A model generated the notes under the pieces. It did no database searches and was not told the origin of the DNA. It saw only the letters and a program-made list of their open reading frames with translations. A stretch of 64,000 bases of DNA, taken from positions 1,550,001 to 1,614,000 of the forward strand of contig JAKULF010000007.1 of assembly GCA_022661535.1 (NCBI GenBank), written 5' to 3'. Shown here piece after piece: positions 44,023 to 56,509 of this stretch (the first letter of the stretch is position 1; every line of letters begins with the position of its first letter). The translations under genes were made by a program, and so were the position numbers. This stretch comes from Eutypa lata (lineage: Eukaryota > Ascomycota > Sordariomycetes > Xylariales > Diatrypaceae).

Positions 44023-45364
44023 TCAGGCCTCAATCTCATCCTCCTTCCAATCCGCCACCGCAGCGACCTGCTGCTGCTGCTGCTGCTGCTGCTGCTTCGG
44101 GCCACCAGCGCCCCCGACCAGGCGCCCGCCCTCCTTGCGCTTGACGCGGCACCGCATGCCGACGTTCTCGTCGAAGATGAACTGCCAGATGACGTAGACC
44201 CAGGAGGGGTGCTGGGGCAGGTCCTTGTAGAACTCGCGCGCGATGGCGTGGAGCTTGGGGAGCCGGGTCCAGGGCACGGCGGGGAAGTCGTGGTGCTCGT
44301 TGTGGAGGCCGACGTTGTAGGTGAAGAAGTTCAGGGGCCCGTAGTACGAGAAGGTCTCGGGCACGGGGATCTGGTTGGCCGGCTCCCGCTGCGTCGGCGT
44401 CACCGTCTCGTACACGTAGTGCTCGGCGATGAAGTGGCCCGCCGTCGGGTGCAGGCTCCCCGCCAGGAAGGACGACAGGAGCAGGTAGAGCAGGGCCTGC
44501 TTGCCCAGGAGCGAGACGAGCACGTGGTCGAAGCCGAGCTGCACGGCGACGTTGGCCGCCGACACCCACGTGAACGGCACCGGGTAGACGCACATGGGGC
44601 GCAGGGCGTAGAAGAAGATCTGGAAGGTGCAGAAGAAGGCCTTGCCCAGGACGGAGTCCAGGACCACGGCCTCGAGCGCCGTCGGCAGGTCCGTGTCCAG
44701 CCCGTCCACGCCCAGCGACTTGTGGTGCGTCAGGTGGTAGGGCCGGAAGCTGGCGCTGTAGGGCACGCCGATCGGCAGGTTCGCGACGATGGCGAACAGC
44801 CGGTTCGCCGTCGCCGACCGGAACGCCAGGTTGTGGCTGATCTCGTGGATCGCCAGGAACAGGTTCTGGTTCGACGTCGCCCCCACCACGTACGCGAGCG
44901 CCCAGAACCAGGGCGAGAAGAACGACGTGTTGCGCAGGGTGTAGGCGCACGCGATCTGGATGCTGACTACGAGGAGGACGACGTATTTCGTGAGGGGTTC
45001 GGGGCCGCAGAGCTTGGTTACCTGTTTGTGGTCGATTCGGTGTTAGTGTCTGACATGGACAACCCGGTGGGAAGGAGTGGGTGGTTCGGTTTATAATCTT
45101 CAGGGGTAGAGAGGGAGACGGGTCAGGTCAGTTACTGACCTCGGGGTGTGCCTTGATGATAGCTAGACGTCTCGTCCGGTGCGGCTCCTCGGTGTAGGTC
45201 CAGAAGAAATCTTTGTGCTCGACCTCGACGGGGTCACGCTGTAGCTCCTCCGAGGCGGCATCTCGGGTTCCCGCTGGCTTCCCGTTGAGGCGGATGGTCT
45301 TGTCGTCCTTGCGACGGGTTGGCGGTGCGCTCGTCAGCGTCGATGAGGAGGAAGGGGGCGCCAT
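44023..45364 (-). CDS. Sphingolipid delta-4 desaturase (DES1/DEGS type)
   Basis: Two exons, 45364..45140 and 45021..44023, joined in phase 0 (GTCAGT donor, AACAG acceptor), encode 407 aa. The N-terminal lipid desaturase domain is marked by DFFWTYTEEPHRTRRLAIIKAHPE and KLCGPEP. The three iron-binding histidine boxes are HEISHN (134-139), HLTHHK (171-176) and HNEHHD (315-320). Membrane helices lie between them, and LHPTAGHFIAEHYVY precedes the third. The enzyme puts the 4,5-trans double bond into the sphingoid base of ceramide in the ER, feeding glucosylceramide synthesis in fungi. The C-terminus ends in a Lys/Arg stretch, a run of about ten Gln and an acidic tail; the Gln run is a CTG/CAG microsatellite. 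Confidence 0.95.
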
Positions 45365-48300
45365 TATGAAGTATTCCAGGTCCAGGTCGCAATCCCAATC
45401 CAAATCCACCACCTTTATACCTAGGTTAGTTATATATCTATCTCCCAGAGAAACCGCATGTAATCAATTGTTTGGAGCGAACGGATAGTCGAATAAGCGA
45501 GTTGACGGGAGTTGATTATTAAACAACTAGTTGTGAGCAATAACGAAGGGATGAAAGAGAGAAATCAATTGCTTGCGTTGCCTAGCTTGCGAGTCCTCTC
45601 TCACTATCTTCTCCGGGTGGGCTTTTGCGGTGAAAGATTAACTACTTAATTATCTAGAGGTTACAACGCTCTGATAAGATTAGGGGCGATCTTGGATCTT
45701 TCGATTGTGTTGAATAATCATTGGCCAATCATTTTACAACGTTGAGGACTGAGAGCCGCTAGAGGGGGCTTAGTAACTTCCAAAAGATGGGGTGGAAAGG
45801 AGACATCAAGAACATCAATTGCTAATGCCAATGTTTTGTCTCTCTATTTGCCACCTCCTATGACTGTTACATATATATGTAACTAGGTAGTTAATCTGAT
45901 AAGTAAGTTATTGAATAAACTACTTTATATGTATTCCATAAATAATGAAGTTCCACCCTCACACCTGCGTCGTATTCGTATAGCCTAGGTACGTCTCCTT
46001 TATTTGATTTCGGGATAAGCAACATCAAACATATGATAATCTGCCCACTATACCAAATTTCCTACAGAAAAAAGGGGGGGAGACGCTGCATCTTGCGTCT
46101 GCCCTAATACCCTCCTAGCTTTTTATCGTCCACGGTATCGCTAATTATTTAGGCACGAATTAGTTATAGCCACTCTGTAGGGATGGATGCCTGAATGTAT
46201 AGAGTATGTAGAGTCCATAATACGGAAACTACGCAGTTAGCCCTAGTTCTTCGGAATACAATTTATCTTGGTTCGACGATTCAATCTATTTCGTGTCTGG
46301 GTTCATCGTTAGCATTCCAACTGACCGTAGGCCCTTGTCACGGCAGATGCCTGACAGGTATGTTCAATAAGAGGGTATGACTTTGGAGATATGAATGTAT
46401 GTCCCAGAGCTGTTATCATGAGAAGGCATTCACTTTCATACCAGAGCCTTCTAGGTATCACATGGGACACCCAACTGGGTTCCTTTCTTCACCATGCGTA
46501 GATGTGCAGCCATCATACCTGTGGCCTCACAGGCTTTCTCACATGGCCCTGTTCCGAGGAATCACATGCAATTCTGGCCTGGATGCACTAGGTATCAGTC
46601 AAGTTCCATAAGCCATATGGTTCTATTAAAGAGATGAGGACTGCCTTACCTTTATTACGAGATGCACATGCTGAATACCCACGTGTTAAAAGTGCGTGTG
46701 CATCAGGAAGACCGTCGGTAGTTACCTCTAATTCATCGGGACGACGTTTCTGACTTTGAGTATGAAGCTGGATATAACATAATATACGAAGTCTTGGATT
46801 GATTTAACTAAGGAGATCAAGTAGGTAAGGGTATGGTGTGGTCTCCAGGGCTATGCCGTCTATAGAGGCGTGGCCCCCTATCTTGTAAGACTTGAGTGAA
46901 AAGACCAACGTAGTCGTCAAACACTTCTACTTCACGGCTTTTCAACACCCAATTACCATAATTTGCTTAGAACAAAGTCTTAAATGGTTCACTGCAGTCC
47001 AGTTTTCTCATTGGGTGAGATACCGCATATAGAATGGAGAGCAGGGACATGGTCTACATGCGGTTTCTACACTGTAGGGTATATGCTGCTGCAGAATCCC
47101 GTCACATGAAGGGCTACTTTGCTTTTTATGAGGACGGAACCGGCCATTCTAAATACTTTTCACATTCCCAACGATACTTCAATATACATGAGATGCTTTA
47201 AGACTACCGCTCTACATGATGCTACATAGTGGCGAATGCCGAATGCAGCTTTTGCTATTTGCCTTCTGCAGGAGCAAGGTGCCTCAGTGCCTAACTAATC
47301 TCCGTCGACCGCGCTACTGCTGTATGATCTCATAGATCCAGATCAGCTTTGCAGATTCTACGCCCCCAACAGGGGGGGAGTGAGGCTGCCCAGCACTGGC
47401 GTATCGATCTTATGCTCCCCTTCTGGGCTCGAGTACATTGCATCTGATCGTCCTTCGCCCTTGTCAAAATTCAGCTCCTGCTGCATGTGACCTATCGCAT
47501 ACAACACCCCTCGAGACTATAGATTGGGCACCGAAACGTCCAGACCACAGATCTGCTTGGGATGCAGGGGATGGTCTGAATCGAAACTGGACCTGGTTTT
47601 TGTATTGGGCGTCAGGGACGCAGGCTGATAGCGCATAGGGCAAAGGCGGGTGGCTCCAAGATGTACCTACAGAGCACTTGATTGATATGTACGACAACTA
47701 GGTATGGTCTTCGAAGAGTCCCGCCTATTGGGTATGGATTGGACAGCATGTAAGGCATATGCAGTATCTTAGATTAACCAAGTAAGTTGATTCAGCTTCT
47801 TCAATACTACGACCGCCTGCATGAGGACAAACTCAAATCGGAGCTGCAGGCCTGCCGCCTCACTCAAATATAAGGCTTCTCTATTTTTGGCTATCATCAC
47901 CTGAGGCCAGCACCGAGAGTAACGAGGACAACTTGTATTAAGTCACAAATGCAGCAACCCGGTAAGCTGGTAGGCGTTAAGTTTGACATTGATCTTGTGA
48001 TGGTCTGAGTCTATCGACGGATTCAAGCATAGCCCCTGTACCTCAAACCCTTGGTACACAACTTCCACCACTCAAAAACCGAAGATATCCTTGTGTTATA
48101 TCATTGTTAGACGAGTCACTATACCCTAGGGGCTCTGTTGTCTCCCGTGGTTTGAATAGATAAATTGTCCTAGTAGGGAAGAGTAAGAAAGCATTCCTAG
48201 GGTTTAACCCAAGAGAACGACACCCTGTCTAACTGACACGGATCGAAAGCCTACCAATCGTGAATAGGAGTATAACTCTCATGCTTCCGAGTCGTGTCGT

Positions 48301-49948
48301 TGAGACCGGACACAGGATAATCTCGCGTACACGCATGATACTGACGTCTCATTGCACGATACCTCACCGCATCTATAGTGACCCATGCTTTATGAATGGC
48401 GTGCTATGCACAGTATATACGTAAAGGCCACGGAATCGAGCCTGCGTGGTCTGATGCAAGCCCCTATCGAGTTGTATCTTGAGACGTGCAATACGAATAC
48501 ACGGGCTGATGAGCCCAATGCCAACTTCACGGCCCGAACCTAGAGCCTCCCTCGCCCGGCCGGCCCGAGTTATTTATCTGATCTATAACATAAGCAAGTA
48601 CACACCGTCCTTCTCTTTGTAGCGGATTACTGTGGAGATTTTGACTAGTCGTTTTCCCCTCCTTTGCTGGCAGGCAGGAATATCACGATCGTGAGGTCGT
48701 GTTGGGTGCTGTAGCCTGCATGCATGTGGCTTGCTGCGTGGCAAGTATGTTTTCTTCTTCTCCTTTTCTTCGAGTAAATGATTGCTCGCCCAGCCTTACT
48801 CCAGAGTCCGGTCCCGTCGTTCCGCCGTAGTAGTTAGCTCCCGTTATCGGAATTCTAGCTCAGTTGTCGTTGGTCAATGAATGGGGTGTGGGAACCCCTG
48901 AGAGCTCAGAGAAGCGACCTTGAACCACACTACGTGATGCCTCAAGGTACTTATCCGAAGAAGCGGAAAGCAGCAGAGTGCTTGCCTATCTCTGTGGCTC
49001 TGTAGCATTGGGGGCCGCATAGAGTTGTAAATCGAGGCTCAATATAGTAGGAGATGCGTCTCCCTGAGGGCCAAGTAGACGGGAGAACAGCCTTTGGGGG
49101 CATAGACCCAGGGCTAGGCTTCCGACCAGTCAGCCTCGCTGCTGTATATACGCAAGAGATTCCTAAAATGTGTATTAAGCTCCAATCTATCTGGAAACGA
49201 TGTCACCCATATTCCATGGGTAACTAGTTGATAGGGCCAGACATACATCTGTATCACTGTCACACATGTCCCACCTCTATGGATTTGGATCATCCGGTTC
49301 ATCTTATTTGAAGTAGCTCAACCCGAGAGCGAGGAAGATGGGTTGCAGCATGGCTTTTATGGGATTCAGGTGGCAGAGTGGGCGTCCGCGTTGGGGTCCA
49401 AAAGCAAGCAATGGAAGCCAGCTATACATTTCCTGCATATATCCCCCGAATGAGCATTAACTGCAATGGGGGGGTGATCGGCTAGATGAAAAGAAAGCAA
49501 TAGTGAATTAGAAATAGTACGTTGTAAGCCAGACGGGGCTGTCAGCAATGTATTAGGGCCAAGCGGACGCTATTATAATACTCCCGCCAACTCGGGCGTA
49601 GGCTCATGTAGCAAGGGTTCGTCTGACCTAGCACTACCTAAATATCCATTATACCCCCAATAAGCAACTCAAACATAGGAGACTCGCTAGCTCCCATGCA
49701 CCCTGTGAATGTCGTGCATTCCGCCGAAGAATTTGGTGACTTTGATTTGCTTAGACTACTACTAAATTGTCCGCCTTCCATCAAGGATGCTTCAATGGTG
49801 CGCGACCTACATAGCAGATGCCTATCTTGAGGGGCCTATATATTCTTAGACTCATACTGCAGTTGCAGCTGCGGTAATGCATAAGTCAATACACATTACA
49901 ACTCAGATAAATGAATCGGGCCTCTTACAGGCGCTCTCATATTTCGTC
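45365..49948. other. Gene-poor stretch, 4.6 kb
   Basis: Between the desaturase start (-) and the F-box protein stop (-). No frame longer than about 95 codons starts and ends here, none reads like a protein, and I see no terminal repeats, tRNA or rRNA. Composition is not visibly AT-rich after 46.2 kb, unlike a typical RIP-decayed repeat. Confidence 0.55.
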
Positions 49949-52112
49949 TCATTTATCGAATGCGAGCTTACCCGGGAGGTCCCGATACATCGCTCTTGTG
50001 AACCGAGCCCAGGGGCCTTTGTCTCCATCGCGAGCGGGAATCGTGGGGAATACCTCGTCTTTCAACGGACAGTCTGTTCCATTTGGTTGCAATTGATCGC
50101 CGAGGTTAACATCGATGTCTCTTTCTGTTCCTTTGCTTTCGGCTACCATTCCCCCAATAGGCTGTGGGAGTTGTTTATCTTTTCTTTCTAACCCATACAT
50201 AGAAGTATCGTTGTCACTCTGTAAACCACACCCAACGGGTTCCGGGAGAAGTCTCTCCCAACTCTGCATGCCGTGGAGCTTTGCAGCAGGATCAAAACTG
50301 ATGTAAACCAATGCATGGAGATCCTCCTCCTTTCCTGTCCCAGTGGAGTAAACCACTGACCGCTCATCCCCAGTTGCAGTGACCTTGCCTTGGTAGTCGA
50401 CTGGATTAAGAATGTTGTGTACCCCACCCCATATCGGACCAGGCTCTGAAGATTTCTGTTGAGGTGGCCATGTTGATATTTGATTCGGATGGTAAAGCAT
50501 GTCAATCTGCTCCTCCACACTTAATTGGTCTTCTGGCTTGGGATAATCAATTTGAGAATTCGAGGGGGATTTCAACTTCCGAGACCCAGCCCGCAAGTGC
50601 AGACATTGAGCGTCAGACTGATCCGTCGAAAAACTGTGAATAAGATCGAGGAACGTATTGCTGGAACGCTGATAAGAACGTAAATGTGTGTGACTCCGCG
50701 AATAGAACGGGCTTGTAGAAGCATCGTCTCCTGGATGGACATTGTGTGGAGACCGTGCCTGCAAGACGGAAAATTCCGGTTGATTGAGACATTCGATCTC
50801 CTCATCCAATATATCCTCGTCGACGTCTGCGGCGAGCCAATCTTCATTACAATCACCAGAAAACACAAGCTCCTTTGAATAATACGTGATTCGGCTTCCG
50901 CTCTTTCCCTTAAGCCACTCCTTACGAGATTCGACGATGAAAATCTTCCCAGAGGTCTCATCTGTTTCCAACTTGAGAAATCCCCACCTGTCGTCGATGG
51001 GGCCTTCGGAATGGTGTCTTCTCCAGCTATGATGCTTCCTCATGATTTGAGACTTGCGGGGTTCCGTCGTGCCGAGGGGCAGCTTAAAGCAGTAATAGTA
51101 AGACATCCAATTCGATTCCCCAGCTTCAAAACTAGTTTGGTTCGAGAGCCCATATAAGTAGTCGCCCATGATTTCGAAGCAGACCGTCACACCCATCTCA
51201 TATCCGACCACGCTCGACAAGGTGATCTTTTTGGGAAACCAACGATTCTCCTTAATGCTGAAACCTTGCAAAACCCATCTTCGAAATCCGTCGCCGACAT
51301 CTACCGAATGTGTACCGTAATATAGAAACTCCGCGTTGTTCCGAACGAACATTCTGGAAATCGAGTCCGCGTCCAGCTCAAGCGGTTCGTAAATGATCTG
51401 CTCTTCCGCATTGAAGACCAGCAGCCAGTGCTCCGTCTCGGAGAAAGCAAAGGATAATAAGCAGCTAGTAATACCATCCGCGTGGTACAAGAGCCTGAAT
51501 TTGAATTTGAGGCTTTTCCTGGTTCCTAAGACAGCTTTGCTTACTAGCGTGGGGATGTCAACAACAAGCTCGACGCTGGCCGAGTTCCAGAGGTCGAGGA
51601 TTCGCAGCCAACGATTCGGATTGTCCCCGTAGACGTAACAGAGGACGCCACGGTGGTAGAGGTACGAGTCGGCGAGGCCAACAATCCCAATAACGTAAGG
51701 GTGTGCTTGGGAAGTAGCACAACGGCGCTTCACTATCCTTCGGAGCGCGCGGGCGAAGCCGCTCTTCTCGGCTTCCAGTGTCTCTAATGCATAAGGGGCT
51801 TTCTCCTAGAAAACCCCGTCAGGATAGCGTCGGACAGATGTAGATGGTGGGTATCGGGGATGAACTTACACCAAGGGTGGTCTGACAAAATCGTTCCTCT
51901 TTCACTAGATATTGAAAGTGTCGACTTATAAGGGATAAAACAAATATATCCTCCAAGTCGAGGTCTTTTATTATAAGGCTCATAATCTCGTAGGGTATTC
52001 TCTCTAGGCCTGGTTTGCTTTGATAGATAACGGGGTCCTTACTTTGAGGAGTCATAGGCTTGTTGTAGACTCGTAGTGAAGGATTCACATCCTGTGCATC
52101 TGTACACCCCAT
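49949..52112 (-). CDS. F-box domain protein
   Basis: Two exons, 52112..51870 and 51805..49949, joined in phase 0 (GTAAGT donor, TTCTAG acceptor), encode 699 aa. Residues 36-80 form an F-box: LERIPYEIMSLIIKDLDLEDIFVLSLISRHFQYLVKEE, which binds Skp1 in SCF ubiquitin ligases. Then follow about 330 residues of mixed beta-rich sequence (YLYHRGVLCYVYGDNPNRWLRILDL, WLLVFNAEEQIIYEPLEL, GDYLYGLSNQTSF) that could be a propeller-like substrate domain, as in many fungal F-box proteins. The last 250 residues are polar and probably disordered. Target unknown. Codon use is less GC-biased than in neighbouring housekeeping genes, in line with low expression. Confidence 0.83.
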
Positions 52113-54465
52113 GTTAACTTTCTGGGACCCAACTGGGTAGGGGGGTTAGCAGGGGGGTTTCTAGAGTCCAGCACTTGATGTAGAGGCTACTTACTAGCTT
52201 ATATATTCCCTCCCTTTTTATCCCCCAACCAGAGCCTTGTCATTCATTAGAAGGGTTACATGATTGAGGTAGTTTCCGAATCCCTAAAAGTGCTCCATAT
52301 TCTACAGATCGGCAGGCATGCCACGCAGCCTTACTCTGTGGCATAGGCTAATATTGACAACATTGACATTCCATATTACTCGTCCGAGTAAAACAAGATT
52401 GAATATGTATATCAGCCGCAATAACATCTGAATGGGTATTTGAAACGAAGAGAGTGAAAAGGACAAACAAATACTGCGTTTCCCTTACACGGTGTAACAC
52501 TGAGTCGGGCAGGTCGGGGTACTGAACCCTGTATTTATACTCCATACCTACATATGTACATGCATATTGAGGTACATATATATACATGAATACAACTAAT
52601 GCACTCTTAGTAAGTATATAGTGCTACATGTTAACTAAGTACATGCATATAATGAATGCCATTAATTAATTCTGAGGCTCTTCGCAGAGGCTAACCTTAA
52701 TCAACGTATCTCCCATCTTCAAACTATGTAGCTGCCCTTGAGGATGAGAGCCAGGAATGACGGCCCCTCTCTTTTTCCCACGTGGTACGTACTCTTGTAA
52801 GACCGTGTCTATCTATGCAGCTATGCTATGTGAGAGCAGAGCCTCAATACTTCCCTTCACTTCCTACCAAGTTACTGGAACTACCATTGTCATCCATAGC
52901 GAGACTTGGGTGAAGCATGCCGCTTCCTGCCGTACCGGGCACACATGATCTCCAATATCCACGTTTCTTACGTATACCAGCTCACAGCATTGTCTATACC
53001 CGGCGATAAGCGAGGTTTCTCTAGTTACATACCTAGCTGATACTACCTATGTCCTCAATATACAATATGTAGTAAGGATTTACTTACATTTTAGCTACAT
53101 TTATCGTGGGGGCTAAAGTGAAATCTTCAGGCACGCCAGTCCCCCCCGCCCCGATGAGCTATGTATTAAGATAAAACCCCGCGGCCCGCACCGGGCGGAA
53201 GACGTACCCGATCGCTAGCTCTAAAGGGTGAGTAGTCCGTAACGGCACCACATACATAGCTAGCCATGTGAGGGCCATGTAAGAGCCTCAATGCTTACAG
53301 ACCAGTTACGAGTATCTAGCTGGAATTTTATCTCCAATATTAGCGGCTTCCCGTCCCGAAACTGTGTTCCCCGAACTATGCTAGCCACTTCTTCTGTAAA
53401 ATTGGGATCGCCCGAGTTCTTAGCGATTTCTCATCTACTGAGTCGTCTCATGTTTTGTGTAAAAACATTGCGTAACTACGATACGTTCCTCCCACGAGCT
53501 ACATATACAACAGCGAGAATGATAGACTACGAGGCTGCCTAGAGAACGAGTTCCCGGTCACCATAACCCAATCGAATCCAAGTCATTCGATTGATGTCGA
53601 CAACATCTCGATGATACAGGTAAACAGACAGCCCGATGTAACTAGTCACTTGCAGAGAAGGCTGCTGCATACTCAATGTGCATATTGGAAAAGGGGGGCT
53701 GGAATCGACAGCTCGTCTATGCTCCTTGAGGATTTACTGGTATTCTAAGTTAAGGCTTCGAAATTTTGTTAAGTGATATGTCTACTAACTCTACTGTGTA
53801 CTAGTACTACGAGACAATTCACATTCCTATGCTAGACGGAAAACCTGCTTAGGCACTGGGTACACAAAGTTCTTGTTACTGATCGGTGTATTCTATGGGG
53901 CAAGAATACCTCGGCTATCCCTCATCTGATTACATATGAAGAGGAGTAACTAGTCAGTACCTTGCGAGAGGCGTCTCCACCATGGCTAGACTCAGCGACT
54001 CGTCCCTAAATGAAGCGGCGACGGCCGAAAGAACCCCTCCAACCTACCTCAAGTGGAATGGTATCGACTAAGTCACATGCATACGCAATTCACAAAAGAA
54101 CTCGTGAGGCTAAGATTGGTGTCCAGTGCATGCTAAACCGAATGCCAGATATTACGGTCTGCTAAAGAATGTGTTCTGGTGAAGGGTGGTTGCCTAGCAT
54201 ATCTGAACACTGTATTCCTGATGGCGGACCTATGGTGTTACAGAAACTACTGTTAGTCGCCAAAAGGTCCAGTTACTGTGCTACTGCAAATGGTAAAATA
54301 CCTCAGTTGTCTGTCACGCCATATCGTAAGGTTGGCCAGCTCATCAACCTTGTTGCCACCGAGACGGTGAGCCTTGCCTTCACTGAGTGAGCGAGCGAAA
54401 TTCTCGCCGATTGGTAGACAGCGAAATTCTCGATTCGTCAACTGACAGGGCGCTTACGAAGATCC

Positions 54466-54515
54466 AAAAAAAAAAAAAAAAAAAAAGAAAGAAAGAAAGA
54501 AAGAAAGAAAGAAAA
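54466..54515 (+). repeat. Poly-A followed by (GAAA)n
   Basis: Twenty-one A residues run straight into about seven GAAA units. A poly-A tail decaying into a simple repeat is a common mark of a retroposed sequence end; no retroposed body is recognisable upstream. Confidence 0.85.
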
Positions 54516-54785
54516 AGAACTGCCCTTGAGATAGCTTTGATGCTATTCATGGTTATCGAAGATTGGCAGTTCACAGCGACTATTTCTCAGTTGAAGATGG
54601 GCATCAACGAATTACTCAGCCCTGAAAGATTTTGATTCTTTAGTGTTACATACCTTACAATGATGTATTGGTCTAGGTCAAGAGTGAGTGGTTCTTAGCT
54701 TGCCAGCACATTAGTATCTGGCAAAACGATATCACATGCCCATTTACTAGAAGTAGGATGACTAAGGGGTGACTGGTTACATCAA

Positions 54786-54805
54786 GCGAGCGAGCGAGCG
54801 AGCGA
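54786..54805 (+). repeat. (GCGA)n microsatellite
   Basis: Five GCGA units in intergenic DNA. Confidence 0.85.
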
Positions 54806-55408
54806 TTTGAAGCGTGAGTCCTTGATATGACCCACCCATTTCGACTTCGAGCCCCTCGTACTTGAATGGGGGAGTTGGCTTATTCCGAGGAGGTAGGGGA
54901 ACTAGAGCCTCAAGTAAGACGAGACGATCAATCGTTTTATGTCTGGTATTCAGTCGTCAATTGACCCTTCTAGGACATGTGAATACCACCCTAAGCTCCC
55001 TCCCTACTCTCAACAACATTCCATCGGGGTTAAGGTGACTTTATCGTTAAGGTTGGGTATTAAATAATGTAATTATTTCGACGGAGCGTCTCTACTATAG
55101 TAGTGATGTTGTCTTTGTAACTAAATAATATGAGTAGCTTGCGTTCGCTGGGACTGTAATGATAATAAGAAGCATTTCGTCTGAAGACGGGCACTCACTC
55201 AGCTTTGTGTTATGACGACCTTGTTTGACATGACCTGAGTGTAATCGAGGCCCCGTGAACAAACTCGCTATTCATCGTCACTCATCTACGACTTCAAGTC
55301 TTATTTTTCAAACTATAAAGAAATAACTCTCTGTGGTGTTAGCATAAGATGGTTCGTTCCCTTCTTTCTCCAACAAGATTACATTGATCGTAGACTAACG
55401 AAACCGCC

Positions 55409-56509
55409 ATGGCATACGAGCAAAACACTGGAAACGAAGTTCCTGAAGCTTCTGGCAGCAGCAGCAGGAAAAGGACCCAGGAAATATCGCAGCCGACTGG
55501 CCAGTCGTTCCACCTCTTTCCAAACCTACCTCCAGAGCTGCAAGACCTCGTTTGGGAATTCTCCCTACCGCGTCGTAGGCTCCTAAATCTCTCCGGTGAC
55601 CCAAATTTACCAATGAAGGGCCTGCCGCCACCAACGATAACCCATGTGTGCTCGGCCGCGCGCGCAACTGCCATTAGGAACGCCTCAGTGCTGGAACTCC
55701 CTTATACAGGGCTCCACCACCGGAAAGAAGAAGAAGAAGAAGAAGAAGAAGAAGAAAGTCTTAACACACAACAAACCACCATCAGACCTACGAGGATATG
55801 GTTCGACGGAGCCCGCGACGTCCTACACATCGACCTCAAGTACCCATACCGCGACCTGCCCGCGGGCCACTACTCGCCCCTCTACAGCGCAGCCGAGACC
55901 ATCGCCGTCACCGAGGAGCGCCTGTTCGGGTGGGAGCCGCAACACCAGGGGTTCCTGCTCGACGTGGTGCGCGGCGAGCGGTTCCCGCGCCTCCGCCGCG
56001 TCCTGGTCCTCTCGGGGCACGTCATCGTAATGCCGCAGAGCCTCGGCCTAAACGACCGTCGCTACGTCTTTTACAGAGCCCCCCGGACCGCGGAGGCCTT
56101 CAGCACCGAGGTCCTGTCTCTTGCTGAAGCGAGGATTCTCAAGTTATTGCGGATCGCGCACGCGAGGTTGGGCTTGGCGTCTCGGCTGACTCCTCGGAAG
56201 AAGGAGGAGGATGAAGATGAAGCTTGTGGGGGAGACGAGGTAGTGATGTTGCCGGTTCGGCATGGTGATGCTGTTGTTGCTGCTGGTAATGGTGATGGTG
56301 ATGGTGATGGTGATGGGCTTAGTGGGATTCGAATAGAGCCGCTTGTTCGCGATCACCCTTGGGTGCAGAAGCGGTGGAGTCGTTTGCCGGAGTTCATTCA
56401 GGCGATCTCGATGACGGATTTTGATACCGGGGCGGCCACTTGTGAGCCATATTCAAGGGATGATAGTGCGGATGATATTACCGATTTTACGCAGGTGATG
56501 AGGCTCTAG
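55409..56509 (+). CDS. 2EXR-domain protein
   Basis: A single exon encodes 366 aa. The 2EXR hallmark near the N-terminus is FHLFPNLPPELQDLVWEFSLPRR (about 33-55), followed by PPTITHVCSAARATAIRN and TRIWFDGARDVLHIDL, the usual order in this fungal-specific family. The function of 2EXR proteins is not known; they are abundant and variable in Pezizomycotina. Two simple-repeat tracts are inside the reading frame: a GAA run giving about ten Glu near residue 107, and GGTGAT repeats giving GDGDGDGDG near residue 297. Start chosen as the ATG in an ACCGCCATGG context. Confidence 0.85.
   Translation: MAYEQNTGNEVPEASGSSSRKRTQEISQPTGQSFHLFPNLPPELQDLVWEFSLPRRRLLNLSGDPNLPMKGLPPPTITHVCSAARATAIRNASVLELPYTGLHHRKEEEEEEEEEESLNTQQTTIRPTRIWFDGARDVLHIDLKYPYRDLPAGHYSPLYSAAETIAVTEERLFGWEPQHQGFLLDVVRGERFPRLRRVLVLSGHVIVMPQSLGLNDRRYVFYRAPRTAEAFSTEVLSLAEARILKLLRIAHARLGLASRLTPRKKEEDEDEACGGDEVVMLPVRHGDAVVAAGNGDGDGDGDGLSGIRIEPLVRDHPWVQKRWSRLPEFIQAISMTDFDTGAATCEPYSRDDSADDITDFTQVMRL

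Larger units (their letters stand above)
52113..55408. other. Divergent upstream region, 3.3 kb, no gene seen
   Basis: Between the F-box (-) and 2EXR (+) starts. Contains a poly-A/(GAAA)n tract and a GCGA repeat, listed separately. Short frames such as 53291-53542 are not protein-like. Confidence 0.55.

Noticed and set aside
44209..45096. 295-codon plus-strand frame opposite the desaturase
   Set aside because: Composition is Arg/Val/Gly/Glu only and it crosses the desaturase intron; the opposite strand has three histidine boxes.
48853..48930. A box-like TAGCTCAGTTG, possible tRNA
   Set aside because: No GTTCGAANCC-type B box within 80 nt downstream and no stem pairing.
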